NCBI GenBank assembly: GCA_036244855.1
Contig: BQKZ01000009.1
Location: forward strand, 330,652-394,651
Length of the DNA: 64,000 nt
Direction of reading: 5' to 3'
Source: Temnopleurus reevesii
Taxonomy: Eukaryota; Echinodermata; Echinoidea; Temnopleuroida; Temnopleuridae
The position numbers were made by a program, and so were the translations under genes. How positions within the stretch are numbered: position 1 is the first letter of the stretch; the number at the start of each line of letters is the position of its first letter. The notes beneath the pieces are model-generated. The model was given only the letters and a program-made list of their open reading frames with translations, searched no databases and had not been told where the DNA came from. Below are positions 1 through 11,475 of this stretch, in pieces.

Positions 1-274
1 CGCGGCCACTTCGCAATCGTCATCCAGCTTCCGTAATTCGGGTAATGAGAGAATGTGCAATGAGCGAGATGGTACGTGCGGTGTGGGGCTGGGCTCAAAG
101 AGCGTACCGGTACGGTATCTTTGGCCGGGCTGTGCTAGTACGTACGCGGGCAGCTTCCACCAAGCTCAGCACCGCACGAACGGTCTCGCTTATTGCCATA
201 GAGGTATATGCTCGTTGCACGGTCTCTCATTCTCCGAATTACGGAAGCTGGATGACGATTGCGAAGTGGCCGCG
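1..274. repeat. Foldback (palindromic) element, cut by the window edge
   Basis: Bases 1-42 are the reverse complement of about 233-274 with almost no mismatch, and the inner parts (about 43-100 and 165-232) also pair loosely. This is the form of a non-autonomous foldback DNA element. The left end starts at base 1, so its true terminus and any target duplication are outside the window. Open frames in it are by-products of the palindrome. Confidence 0.7.
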
Positions 275-317
275 AAACTCCTCTGGATGACGATTGCGAA
301 GTGGCCGCGAAACTCCT
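248..317. repeat. Perfect 35-bp tandem duplication at the foldback end
   Basis: The 35 bases at 248-282 are repeated exactly at 283-317. The unit includes the outer end of the right arm of the foldback element, so the duplication happened after, or together with, insertion of the element. Confidence 0.85.
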
Positions 318-1360
318 ATAATTTTTACCCTTTGACCCGAACGGGATGTTTACAACGGAAGTAATCGATCTGTATTGTGATTCTAATTGAGCTGTGTACT
401 ATCTGTCTGCTACGGAAGCAGAGAGGAAGGTAAAATCCAGCTTTTTCAAGACTGGTGAGTACAATTCCTTTTCATTTATCACAATTATGGTAGAAGAACT
501 TCAAAGGCAAGTTCCAAGCCGTGTGGCATTGGGATTGGTGATTAGGAAAGCGTGATTTGAGGAGCTTTTCAAATCACATTTCCCTCTGCTACTCACACGG
601 TATAGCACCTACTCCATAGCTCTCTGGAGTAGTGACAATGTCAAAAAATGTCAAAAACTATTCCAAGGAGCTATCCATAGCTAGGACGTACGTACGTGCG
701 TATGCGGACCGTCCGATCCGCCCAAGCTAGGGCGGCGGAGTATGTGGCCGGCCTACGGTGCATTACCATCGAGCATACACTAGCTGGCTTGCTAGGTATG
801 CGAGGATCAGAAAATGAAACATGACGCATGCAGTGCACGCATATGTGCAAAAGGCGGGAAAACTTCACAGCTTTTGACGAAAGGCGGGAAAACTTTTACA
901 GCGCTTCCTAGATTTTTAATTTGGGCGTTATTTTCTTGAAATCTGTCATTATTTTTTTCTTTTTGAGTTATTTTAGATTCGTGCGTGAGAAATGTCATTA
1001 TTAGTGTGAGACCGTGAGAAATGGGTGAAATGCGTGAGTCTCACGCTCAATGTGTGAGTGTTGGCAGCCCTGGTATTCTGCAATTAAGTCCAAAGATCCA
1101 AAGATCAGTGCCCAGATTGCTGGATTGCATGTACGTTTCACATAAAAATTGCAAACATCGGCGGCAGAAGTCCAAAATACACTGACACAGGTAACCATCC
1201 ACAAAACAAGTTAAAGCGACTTCAATTACATTTTTATAAACAGAATAATGGTTTTAAATGTTATTTCCTTTCCCATCCTTCCATATTTCAAGAAATTCGT
1301 TGACATATTTTTTTGTTGACTCATTCAACTGGGTGAAGCTGGAGAAATTTGCAAGAAAAT
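318..1360. other. Spacer, no gene seen
   Basis: No exon with splice sites and no long frame was found. The only structure noted is a 15-base word, AAGGCGGGAAAACTT, occurring twice 30 bases apart (851 and 881), and a CpG-rich patch around 680-780. Confidence 0.5.
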
Positions 1361-1364
1361 AGGC

Positions 1365-2870
1365 GACAATGCACTTTCGTATCCAGCGTTCATTGCTGGA
1401 GGTTTACACACGAAAGGACGATTAAAGAACAAGGCATCTCGATACTCGCGCCGCACGGGTGGATACGAAAGTGCAATAGCACCAGAAAATTGTCCCAACA
1501 CTTAAGATTTGGTCTGCGCCAGAAAAATCTTGCTCTGTGATTAAAAGCAGAAAAATCAGACGAACAGATAAAAAAAAGTTTGAAGTAAAGAAAGTAAGAA
1601 AGTTATGAATATTTCAATGATGAGGATTAAACGATGGTTTTCATAAATTACTGTAAGCCGTTCGTCAATCTGCGTGGCCTGCGGACACGGGTGATGACAT
1701 ATGTCATGCACTTCCAGTCAGTAAGCTTAAGATCTTTTAAGAATCCTCTTTTTTCCATAAATGCACATTTTTTAAAAATCTTCAAAAGGTTAAATCACTT
1801 CTTATTTCATGTAATTAGTAATGCAATTATGTCTGTTATGTATTGTTCCCTGTAGAGCGCCATGAGAGTCAGATCCTGGCAGATACCAGCGCTATATATA
1901 TATTCATATTATTATTATTATTAAATCAATAAATATTTCTGTATCCATGAATATATTGATGAAAAAATGTTCTTTTTGTGTTAAGCAATGAAAAATGGGG
2001 ATTCTTTAAGCAATAAGGGGCCTGTAACATAAAATAGATGCAATTAATCTTGCAATTAATTGCATCTCTTTGGTACACATTTTGCCATTGACTTACGATA
2101 AATATTTATTGTAAGTTTAATTGCATCTTTTATGTTACAGGCCCAAGATCTAATAAATTCCTTGCAGAGAAGTGCATGAACATCATATCATGTGACACAA
2201 CATTACCACTTTGCACTACAAACAACTGTTTAGTTATAACATTGAAATATTCATAACCTTCTTATTTATTGTCCGATTTGCTTCAAACTTTTTTTTGATC
2301 TGTTGGTCTTATTTTTCTGCTTTTAGTTTTAACCAAAGCAAGATTTTTTCTGGTGCAGACCAAGTCTTTTCACATTGATCTTTTCAATCAGGTCAATGTC
2401 AACGAGTGAGAGAAAAATCAGTCACTAAACTTTCCAAAGCTGGAAGGCCAGTTGTAGACCGTTCACATTGTATAGGCTCACAAAGGCCAAAGTGGATTTC
2501 AAGTCCACTTTTTATTATAAGTGACTCTATGTTGTTAGCTTATTATAGTCTACAGATATGACGATAACATGGTAATTAGTACTTTTTTTTGTTTGCAAGT
2601 CCTCTTTTTACATTTTTTCTCCAGAGAAATCACTCCCGTATAATATTTTTCAAGGGCTAATATGAAGCTCGCAGGGGCACTATTTTTTTGTTTGTACTTA
2701 TGTTAAATGATCTTTACTTCTACATCACACCTAAATTTCGTATCCACCCATTCACAGCGTGTGCGGCAAGAGTATCGAGATGCCTCATTATTCAAACGTC
2801 CCTTTGTGTGTACACCTGTGGCAGTGCAGGCTGGGTACAAAAGCGCATTAGCGGCAATATCTCTGTGTGT
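1365..2870. repeat. Large nested inverted repeat
   Basis: Two pairs of inverted arms are nested. The outer pair is about 1365-1480 against 2735-2870, both containing a diverged TTTCGTATCCA word and GCATCTCGATACTC. The inner pair is about 1505-1650 against 2210-2375, both carrying the GATTTTTCTGCTTTT type of sequence. The arms are diverged, so the structure is old. The inner arm family recurs at about 5040-5760 and, in degenerate form, near 44430-44510, 45650-45760 and 62470-62560. No transposase frame was seen inside. Confidence 0.55.
2018..2144. mobile_element. 127-bp palindromic MITE
   Basis: The element begins with GGGCCTGTAACATAAAA and ends with the exact reverse complement of those 17 bases. 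A further palindromic word, GATGCAATTAA, lies inside each arm. No coding capacity. It sits in the loop of the larger nested inverted repeat. Confidence 0.75.
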
Positions 2871-2899
2871 GTAAAGATCAAAAGCATAAAATAACAGAG

Positions 2900-5040
2900 T
2901 GATAAGGCAAACAAGTAAACAGCGTAACATTGTACAGTTTCTATAGTAGACTTTACTTGATTTATAATGTAGACTACTTGAAAATATTGTAATACTATCT
3001 TGCTAACATGTCGTGGCTGTATTGTTTTACTTCAGTATTTGGCATTTAAAATTATCTTGAAGCATATTACAATTTATTGCAACTCAAGTGCATGATGTTT
3101 AAATTCAAGGTTAAAATCCAGTACATTCAGTGAAAAGGTAAATTGAATAAAAGGAGGACAAAGACAGCAATATTATAAGTTTCTGAAAGTATTTATTTGC
3201 AATGAAAGAAAAGATGAACTATCAGTCAACCACTTTGAAATTGCTCTAATTTAAAGTCTGCTTATGCTTCGAAAGTTATAAAATAATCAGTTTGCAGAGA
3301 AAATGAAAATAAACAATATACAATGTAGTTGCTATCTGATCCTCGGAGCTGACTTTCATTCACAAACTACATGTAGATGAATCTTTGACAGTGCAGAGTC
3401 TAAATTTATACCTCTGCCATTACATGATCAGAAAAAAATATTTACCCATTTTATAATGCCAACAGAAATAAAAAATATTTTTGATGATTTGTACAATTTT
3501 GTTGCCCTGTGACTGGTCACTAACCTTTGACCTTGTGAAACCAAATGGTTGTCAGTTCGACAGGTTTAGTAGAATTGGATCACTTGTCCTAAAGATCATG
3601 GTACATGTAACAACCTACTTCATGGGTGATTTTTTGCAATTTTTTTTTTTTGACCTTGGCATTTGAACCCTTGGACTCAAAACCTATTTTGGTTGATTGT
3701 TTACAAATTTGTTGACCTTGTGACCTTTGAACCTATGACCTTTTGCCGCTTGACCCTGGGACTATAGACCTCTAAACCCTGAAGCCCAGTCAGCACTTTA
3801 CCAAGTTTGAAAAGTCAATCTAATAAAGTTCTAAAGACTCATATTGTGTCATGAATATTAATGAGTACCATTTGCAAACTCTCATTGATATTAATGTGAA
3901 ACTTTAAAAACCCACTTTGGGCCAATATTTTGTGGTAATTGTGATTCCAAGTGACAGTAAATGCTAATATTTTCTCTCTAAATATATCACAATAACAATT
4001 CCAAGCTTGGTTTTGACAGTGATTTTGTTATTCACACATAAAAATTTAAAATTATCTTCCAAGGGGAACTCCCCCCTCCACCCCCGGACATCATTTGCTG
4101 TCAGTAAATAAAGGAAAATAGGAAGAACAAATTTTAGCAAAGTCGGATAAATTAATCCATTCAAAAGTTACAAATTTTTCAAGGTTTTATTTCCATCACT
4201 AATCGGCATCCTTGAATTGGCAACTTTGGCATAATGTGCTAAATGTATGGTATCATGGAGAACTGTATTCATTTTGTACACAAAATTTCACATTCAGCTA
4301 TTATAGAATGTAGTCCCTCAAAACTAAACAAAAAATAATTCAATAAGAAATGAGATGACGAATAACAATCAAGGCAATATGCGATAAGTATAGATATATA
4401 CCCAAGACCGCTCTACAATGGAAGTTTTAATACCTTGTACCTTGAGAGGCCCATCATAAAGACGTGTACTCCTTTTTGACAGATTCAGTGGGTGTCTTTA
4501 ATCTGGTGAAATCAAACCTGCTTGTAGGGATTAACATATTTCTTCGATTATGCATACATGTACTGTGGAGTGTTGTGAAAGGTGCAGACTTTAAGTTGTT
4601 TGGCCATTTATATTGTTGTCTGTCAGACTGAAACTCTGAAAGTGCACTTTCTAGAATGAGGATTTGATGCCTGAGTGCTGAGCAGCTATGTACATTTGTA
4701 TTTGGTCCATGTATTTATTTCCTGGCTGGAGCCTCCCTATAGTTTCATTAAAGAAGGTCCATGTTTTTAATCTATGACTTAAAATATCAGCATATTCTAT
4801 AAACATACCTGTGTTAGCATTCATCCATCCTATAATGCACATGTAAATCGAACATCGCAATATCACTTTCTCAGATGAATTTCATGTTCCCCTTTTTACA
4901 AGCCATTGCTTTAGGGAATGCCACACAGTAATTGGTAGTACAGAGGAATTTTTATATCTCAAAACTCAATATTTCCAATTTTGTTTTTATTTATTCTGCA
5001 ATATGGAATTATTTTGCATATTTTTGATAAAATCTAGATT
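2900..5040. other. AT-rich spacer, no gene seen
   Basis: No exon or recognisable repeat apart from the TGACCTT-rich stretch listed separately. The short frames here have no splice context or recognisable domain. Confidence 0.5.
3520..3775. repeat. Degenerate TGACCTTTGACC-type repeat stretch
   Basis: Words of the type TGACCTT, GACCTTTGA and TGACCTTGTGACC recur at irregular spacing (for example 3527-3541 and 3713-3745). The array is imperfect and may be an old simple repeat. The same words resemble direct-repeat half-sites of nuclear receptors, but nothing here shows regulatory use. Confidence 0.4.
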
Positions 5041-5760
5041 TTGTATGAGTACTCTTTTTCAGAAAAAGTTTGTATTGGTTACAAATCAGATGAACAGATA
5101 ACTGTTTGATGCAAGTTTGGCAATAAACAAGAAAGTTAGGAATTTTTCAATGATATTATATGTGTATTCTTTGTATTTTAAACGATCTTTTGTAAAAGCA
5201 TTTGCAATTCAGCCTTTGGCTGCAAGAAATGATTTTAATTGTGATTCAATAAATAAACATCACAACGATATAACTCAACAGTTGTTTGTCATGCGAATTG
5301 GCAACGTTGTGTCAAGTGACATGAAGTATCATACACTTCTCTGCAAGCAGCTTATTATATCTTATGTTAAAAAAACACCCTTTTCAATGTTTCTAAATGC
5401 ACAAAGAAAGGGTTTTGTCAGTATATGCATTGGGATGAATACATTTATTGATTCAACGTTTTGAAGATTTGAAAAAATAAGCATGTGTAGATTGAAACAA
5501 ATTCTTAAAAACAATATGCTACAATAATTTTTACTATTAAACAGGAAGTGTGTGACGTATATCATGACACAAGACCAAAGTTCATGTGTTATAGCGTATG
5601 CTGAACAGTGATTTATGAAAACCACTGTTCAATCATATCATTGAAATATTAATATTTGTCATCAAATTTACTTAAAACTTGCTTTGATGTGTTCATCCGA
5701 TTTTTCTGCTTTTAATCAAAGCAAGATTTTTCTGGGGTAGACCAAGTCTTTAACCTTTGG
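5040..5760. repeat. Second diverged copy of the inverted-repeat family
   Basis: The left part (5070-5160, with a CAGATGAACAGATAA word and GAAAGTTAGGAATTTTTCAATG) is the approximate reverse complement of the right part (5640-5755, with TTTTTCTGCTTTTAATCAAAGCAAG). The right part matches 2280-2375 closely in the same orientation. The 115-codon frame inside has no recognisable domain and is probably incidental. Confidence 0.5.
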
Positions 5761-5798
5761 GATAAATGCATTTTTTTTGGGAAGTCCCCTTCTCGTAG

Positions 5799-5972
5799 GG
5801 GGTGTTGTTCAAAAGTTGCAATCGATCGCAAGTTGCAGTTGATCGGAATACGCCAATCAAAATCACTGTTTCATGCGCGTCTTGTTAATTGTGTGCATCA
5901 TGCGCGAATGAAAATGCGCGTTACAATCTCCAAAGTTGCAGTTGATTTGCAGTTGATTTTGAGCAACACCCC
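5799..5972. mobile_element. 174-bp palindromic MITE
   Basis: The ends are GGGGTGTTGTTCAAAA and the reverse complement of GGGGTGTTGCTCAAAA, with inner arms rich in TTGCAGTTGAT. The interior is GC-richer (GCGCG words) than the surroundings. The right end lies 18 bases from the splice donor of the exon at 5991-6151. Confidence 0.7.
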
Positions 5973-5990
5973 ATTAGACTTTGAACTTAC

Positions 5991-6758
5991 CGTAATCTGC
6001 TTTCCGGAAGGCTGCGACGGCACTGGTTTCTACGGTTACACACACATGGTTTTTTGACGGACCGGGAGGGCTGAGGTGGTTTAGTAAACCGGTTCCATCT
6101 GGCTCGTATTTTCGATGTATCAAACATTCTTCTGGCAAACTTTCTGGATGCCTGAAACTACATATATGCATGGGAGAGAAATGCATTATTAAACTATTAG
6201 GATTATGAATGACAAACAATATAAATTGAAATTTCACCTACTCAATAAAACCATTATGAAAATGTTGCAAAAGATTTAATGAAATTTTGTAAAATTAAGA
6301 TAAAATGTTAGCTTCTTAACAATTCGTTTATTAGTCTATGTTTGTTATAAAACACTCCCATCAGGAATATGTACATGTATTGCAAACAACAGTAATAACT
6401 GTAGAACATTAAAGTACAATGGAGTTCTAAAAATAAATTCATAACAAATCTGTTAAAAACATAACACTTACCTTTGATCCAGTTGAGGGTCGACTTGGCA
6501 GCCTGTAAATTGAAAAAAAAAAACAATAGGAAAGCTTAAGACAATATGAAAGCGTGTCATCAATCCTAAGCAACCCTTTGCCGACTTGAATCGTATCAAA
6601 GACTTGCCGGTTTGTTTTCCTGCCTCTCAATCCATTGTAAACTTGTGAGAGAATGATTCATAGAGCATGTGCTAATGTCTCCATAGAAACATGCAATGAT
6701 ATCCATCTGAGATCCAAGAAGCTTTCCTCGTAAAACAATGTAAGGACACCATGCTTAT

Positions 6759-6809
<51 letters not shown>

Positions 6810-7053
6810 GATGGGGATGGGGGCAGGGGGCACGCCCCTCCCTCCGTCCTACTGTGCCGAAGTTGGTACAGTAATGTTTCAATTTAATGCCAGTCACCGA
6901 TCTGTGAATCATCTGTCTTGTGATGTTGTGTAATCATGTTTTGATGTAGGCATATTGCAGATTGTACTTGGAGCAGTTTGAACTTCACAAATTAATCTTA
7001 CGTGCTACTGAAAATCCAATGTTTTGTCCCTTGTGGGAGTAGTACCCAGTAAA
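5991..7053 (-). CDS. Unidentified spliced gene, three internal exons
   Basis: Three short segments on the minus strand are each bounded by good splice sites: 7053-7002 (52 nt, acceptor TTGCAG, donor GTAAGATT), 6502-6472 (31 nt, acceptor TTTACAG after a T-run, donor GTAAGTG) and 6151-5991 (161 nt, acceptor TTTCAG, donor GTAAGTTC). Joined in order they stay open in two of three frames. One reads from FTGYYSHKGQNIGFSVA to VETSAVAAFRKADYG; the other is Lys/Arg-rich and contains FARRMFDTSKIRARW. I cannot tell which frame is used, or exclude a non-coding RNA. No family recognised. Start, stop and further exons were not found; a possible first exon near 10480 does not join in frame. The 31-nt middle exon is unusually small. 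Confidence 0.42.
6759..6806. repeat. GA microsatellite
   Basis: A nearly pure (GA)n run. It lies in the proposed intron between the exons at 7002-7053 and 6472-6502 on the opposite strand. Frames with Ser-Leu or Arg-Glu runs here come from the repeat. Confidence 0.9.
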
Positions 7054-10000
7054 CTGCAACCTGGAAATTGATTGTGGTTAGGAAAATGGTGGAAAGTTAG
7101 CCTTGATGATTTTTTTTTTAATTTGAAAAGAGCATCACAGCTATATGTGATTACTATTAATGCCATTTATTTAATGAGAAAAATCAAGAGTAACTACAAT
7201 CCTTCAGTTAAATTGAGCATTTTCAAATATTTGGGTTAATTAGATTTGAGAACTTTCTATGGATGAATGTTGATTGGCCATTCAATCAGAATGCTCATGC
7301 TTTCACATACGCATATCACTTCTGAAAGTAGAAGGATCATCATGCCCAAAGTTCTTCCTACATCTACATGTATAAAGTTTTGTAAACTAGCAGAATTACT
7401 CACTTCCGAAAATTCTTCTCTACAAAGAAATTGATTCACATTTGTGCTGTATTGACATCTGAAAGCACAAGGGTGTTAAAATCAACCATTACAGAGTTGT
7501 TGTCAATTTAATACTTTAATAAATTTATGCTAATTTTGCATGTTGATGGTGGACTTCTAAAGTAGTGTCACTTTTGGTCTTATTGACTTAATGAAATGAG
7601 GCCTTGGTCCATGCCATCAATTTTACTCTGTTTCCAATACGGGTACATGTGTTTGTAGATACAAAACACCACTACTCCTCGCTTGATTGCTTGCGTGAAA
7701 AAGTACATTTGTGGAACTTTCCCCTTGGCCTACACATATAGATGTACAACCATTGTTGACTTTCACATTGTGACTCAGCCCCGAAAGTGCGTTGAAAATA
7801 GAACAGTTGACAAATGCTAGATTGGAAGGTTGCCATGATATAGCGAGTGAATTGTCGAATTTTAGAGTTTATTGGATTAAAATACTTGATGCAAGGACAA
7901 GTATATTGTAGGAGGACCTTTTAGGACCTCTTTGAATATTTTCACTTCCGTTTAATGTCTGAGTGATTAAAGAGTACTACCTGGAAACCTGTGAATGCTG
8001 AATCCACAGACTTTTTAATTGAGCTTTGGTTTAACTTCTGAAGTGCATGGTGTGATATTGACATGAATTATATTTACACCCACTTTCAATAAATCCAAAG
8101 AATATTGAAAAGCAGGAAGAAGTCCTTGTAAATTTGGTTTGTAACCTCTACCCTCCTTACATATACTTTCATTGATATTGTTTACTCCTTTCTAAAGACA
8201 AATTGATTTTAGTAAAAAACAATGTTGATGAGTGTACGTAAAAGAACAGCGTTGGCTTTTTGAAAGGAAGTAGCCTATCTTTGACCTCAGATTGTCAAAT
8301 GTGATTTCAGATCTCAATTGAGGCTCTCTACTTGTGAAAGATGCATTCGAGATCTGATCATTTACATTGATACAGACTGTGTTTTAAAGATGTCATTGTG
8401 TTTTGTAGGTTTTAATTTGCTTCATCTTTCTTTGCCAGCATACTACCTCACATGCAAAATCAAATGGGTATTCAAATTACCCAAGAGTATGAAACGGAAA
8501 CGGGTATTATTTTCATGACCATGGATTCACCAAAATTTCCAGTGTTGTAATGTTCATAGGCTTTATATGAAACATGAACTATAAGGAATATGAAAATATC
8601 AACCTGCTTTAGCATGTAAATACATATGTCTGAAACCCAGTGAATTAGCTAAAATCTACACGTTACAGTACAATAATGCTTTATAAATTCTTTTATGTGA
8701 CTTATGTGACATTTACACACTATGGTTGATAGTTTTATTTGGAATATCTACACCAAAATGAAGTGATGTCTGAGCGCTAACTCGTGAATTTCCTTGTGTC
8801 AATTGTGAAGGGCTTGGTCACATCCCGTTGCCTCATTATCATCACTTATGCCTGACTCTCTTTGATGTGGGAAATGAGCTAATCATGGATTGATATGAGC
8901 CACGCCACAACCCTTAAAGATAGCGCAAATTTACTTGCATGTTAAACAAGTGATAATGAGTATTTGGTTAATAAAAGCTTTTTACTGGAGAATGACTCTG
9001 GAAGGCTCATGTCTTCATCCGTTATTTTTCTTATCAATCTTTTGAAGAAAAAAAAAGAATAGGGAATGATTCACATTACAATGTACTTGTAAGCAGCTGT
9101 TAAGTGACATCCAAATTCAAGTAGATTTCAAGAAATGATAAAAAATACAAACTTTTATTCAGTTTGATTCATTCTAAATCACAACCTAGCCAAACATAGT
9201 ATAGCTGCAGACTGATATTGTGCTAAATAACCATTGAAAAACAAATTTCTTGTGTTAGATTTGATATGCCATCATTATCTACATGCAATGTTATTATCAA
9301 CACTTTAATAGCTGAAATTTGGCATTTAGCCAGCTAAACTGTAGTCATGCACTTGAACAGCCCCTTACACCCAAGATCACTCTACACACCATAAAAACTA
9401 TTTCTGTAGAACACATATAAACAGGGGGATATGAAAAAAAAAATTCTCCTCCAAAAGTATGAGGAATGTAATGCAAGGACGGAATGAATGATGTTAAAGC
9501 CTAAGTACAGTTTTGGTAAAAGTGAATATTTTTATCACCAGATTTTGTCTTCAAATCTATATGAAATCAAATATAGTATCATAAACATATTGCACAAAAG
9601 ATTGTGCGAAAAATGAACGAGTTTGGGAAAAGCTATCACGTAAAATCTGCAAAAAAATTTAGTGATTTCAATATTTTCTTTCTTGATAGAGGACAACTTC
9701 CCATGCTCAGAATTGGATGAAAATTTAAAAATTTAATTGTTTTGTATATCTCTATATCATTCTATTGTCAAATCTCGGAAATACCTTTTTAATGCTCGAT
9801 AACGAGCAAAATAATGCTATAACCAAGAGAGGGCGCTAAATATGATTTAACGGTCAAATTCAAATTTTGAAAAGAATCAGTTTGTAAAAAATATATTCTA
9901 TGGTCTCAAAATGTGTATAAGAATTACATGTCATGATAAACATCCCCAAAATTCACATTTCTTCAATACCAAAACTATACTTGGGCTTTAAGCAGAAGTG

Positions 10001-11183
10001 CACATGGACATAAATTCTATGGTGCGGTCAGATTTGTCCACTGGGTATATATGTAGGGAAATGTATTTTTTAAGAAAAAAAATTTGCCACAAAGTGTAAA
10101 CAAATACATACACATTTTACATTTTTATAAATATAGATATAGTGTGTAACATACAGTACCCCTGTAATTATCTCATTGACACCTAAAGTGTAGGTTTTGA
10201 AAATGCAAAATGTTTTCCTTACAAGTACAATTGCATTCAACTTTTTTTCATGAAATGGGATACCATGAATCTTATACATTCAATTTTATTGAATTCACAT
10301 GATTTAGAAACATTTATTCAATAAAATTTATGTCAATATTATGCACACTTTAGAGAATATTTCAATATGAAAGAAAAACCTCACTGTATTTTCTTAAAAC
10401 TACACTGGGCATCTTGAAAGAAGAAACCAACAAATCAAAACAATTCAGAATGCAAAACTATGTGTACATACCTTTCTATCTTGTCCATTGTGTCCAAACC
10501 TTGGAAAGCCCCCAAATTACAACTTTGGCAAGAAAACAAAACAAAAGGAGAAGAAGATAATGAAATGTTTTAGTCCTATTCCCAAGGGTGTTATAGCAAT
10601 TTTTCATGTCCCGGTATGTGTGCATGATTTGGGCTCCCTCCTCGTGCCAGCTGGGCGGACAGGAAAAGCAAATCAAAAGGGGGAGGGTGAATCATTGCGA
10701 GAGGGCTGGCATAGGAAGTGCTCTGAGGCATGATGTGTATATTAGGAAGCTGGATGGGAGGATCATTAACGAAAATAGTTTGTGAAGTCATGTTGTTTAC
10801 TTATCACCTATCAATGGTCGGACTATTCCAGGTGCAAAATGTAGTTCTTGTTTTCCTTCATTACGTGGGGAAGGGGCTTTTGAAGGGGCTAGGAAATTAT
10901 GCAATGAATTCAATAATTGCAGACTGCAGTTTGAGAAGTATGCACGTCCAAAAGCCAGAACATAAGCGCTTCCTACACTGTGGTTATTAGTTAATGCTGA
11001 TTTTAAAAAATATAGAAATGTTATAGGAGAAAGAGTTAGGAATGATCTTTTTGCTGATCAGATTTGAAAGTGTCACTTTGATAAATACTTGTCATTAAAG
11101 CGTAGTTCAATAAGAATATTATTTGGATTAAGTAATTAATGTGAGTTTAAATCTCTCCCGAATTTCATGAAATTCTTTAACTG
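7054..11183. other. AT-rich spacer, no gene seen
   Basis: No supported exon. A fairly GC-rich patch at about 10490-10760 includes a possible minus-strand donor (GTATGTAC after an ATG-containing stretch near 10475-10490), but I could not join it in frame to anything. Confidence 0.45.
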
Positions 11184-11475
11184 TTGTATTCAAGATTCAA
11201 GATTCGTTTCATTTCATTTTTTCAAACAAACAAGCAAACAAAAATACAGAATTGATAGATGTGACAAAATAACAACATAATTGTAGACTTATATAAGTAC
11301 AGAAACGATATTAAAAGATAATAAGTAAACCAAAGTCAGAAATCATAGATGCATCAGATAACAACATAATTGTGATCTTAGTACGGATATGTTATTCAAA
11401 GATTATAAGTAAATTAAAAAAAAAAATGAAAATGGAACCAGCTTGAAGCAGTGCTTGTTAAACGCTGGTCCCCAG
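11184..11475 (-). mobile_element. Probable LINE 3' tail, minus strand
   Basis: Read on the minus strand, the segment starts with a GGGGACCAGCGTTTAACAAG-like stretch, passes an A/T-rich body containing two diverged repeats of roughly 80 bases (both with ATAACAACATAATTGT), and ends in short tandem GAATCTT-type units. A tail of short tandem units is typical of some non-LTR retrotransposons. No reverse transcriptase frame remains, so the class is inferred. Confidence 0.4.

Noticed and set aside
4651..4866. 71-codon minus-strand frame with internal splice-like words
   Set aside because: No domain and no consistent phase with neighbouring exons.
7386..7430. Possible 16-nt microexon on the minus strand with TTTGTAG and GTGAGT borders
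   Set aside because: Too short to support from sequence alone.
10440..10520. Possible first coding exon (ATG, five codons, GTATGT donor) for the minus-strand gene at 5991-7053
   Set aside because: Joining it to the exon at 7053 leads to a stop, and no bridging exon was convincing.
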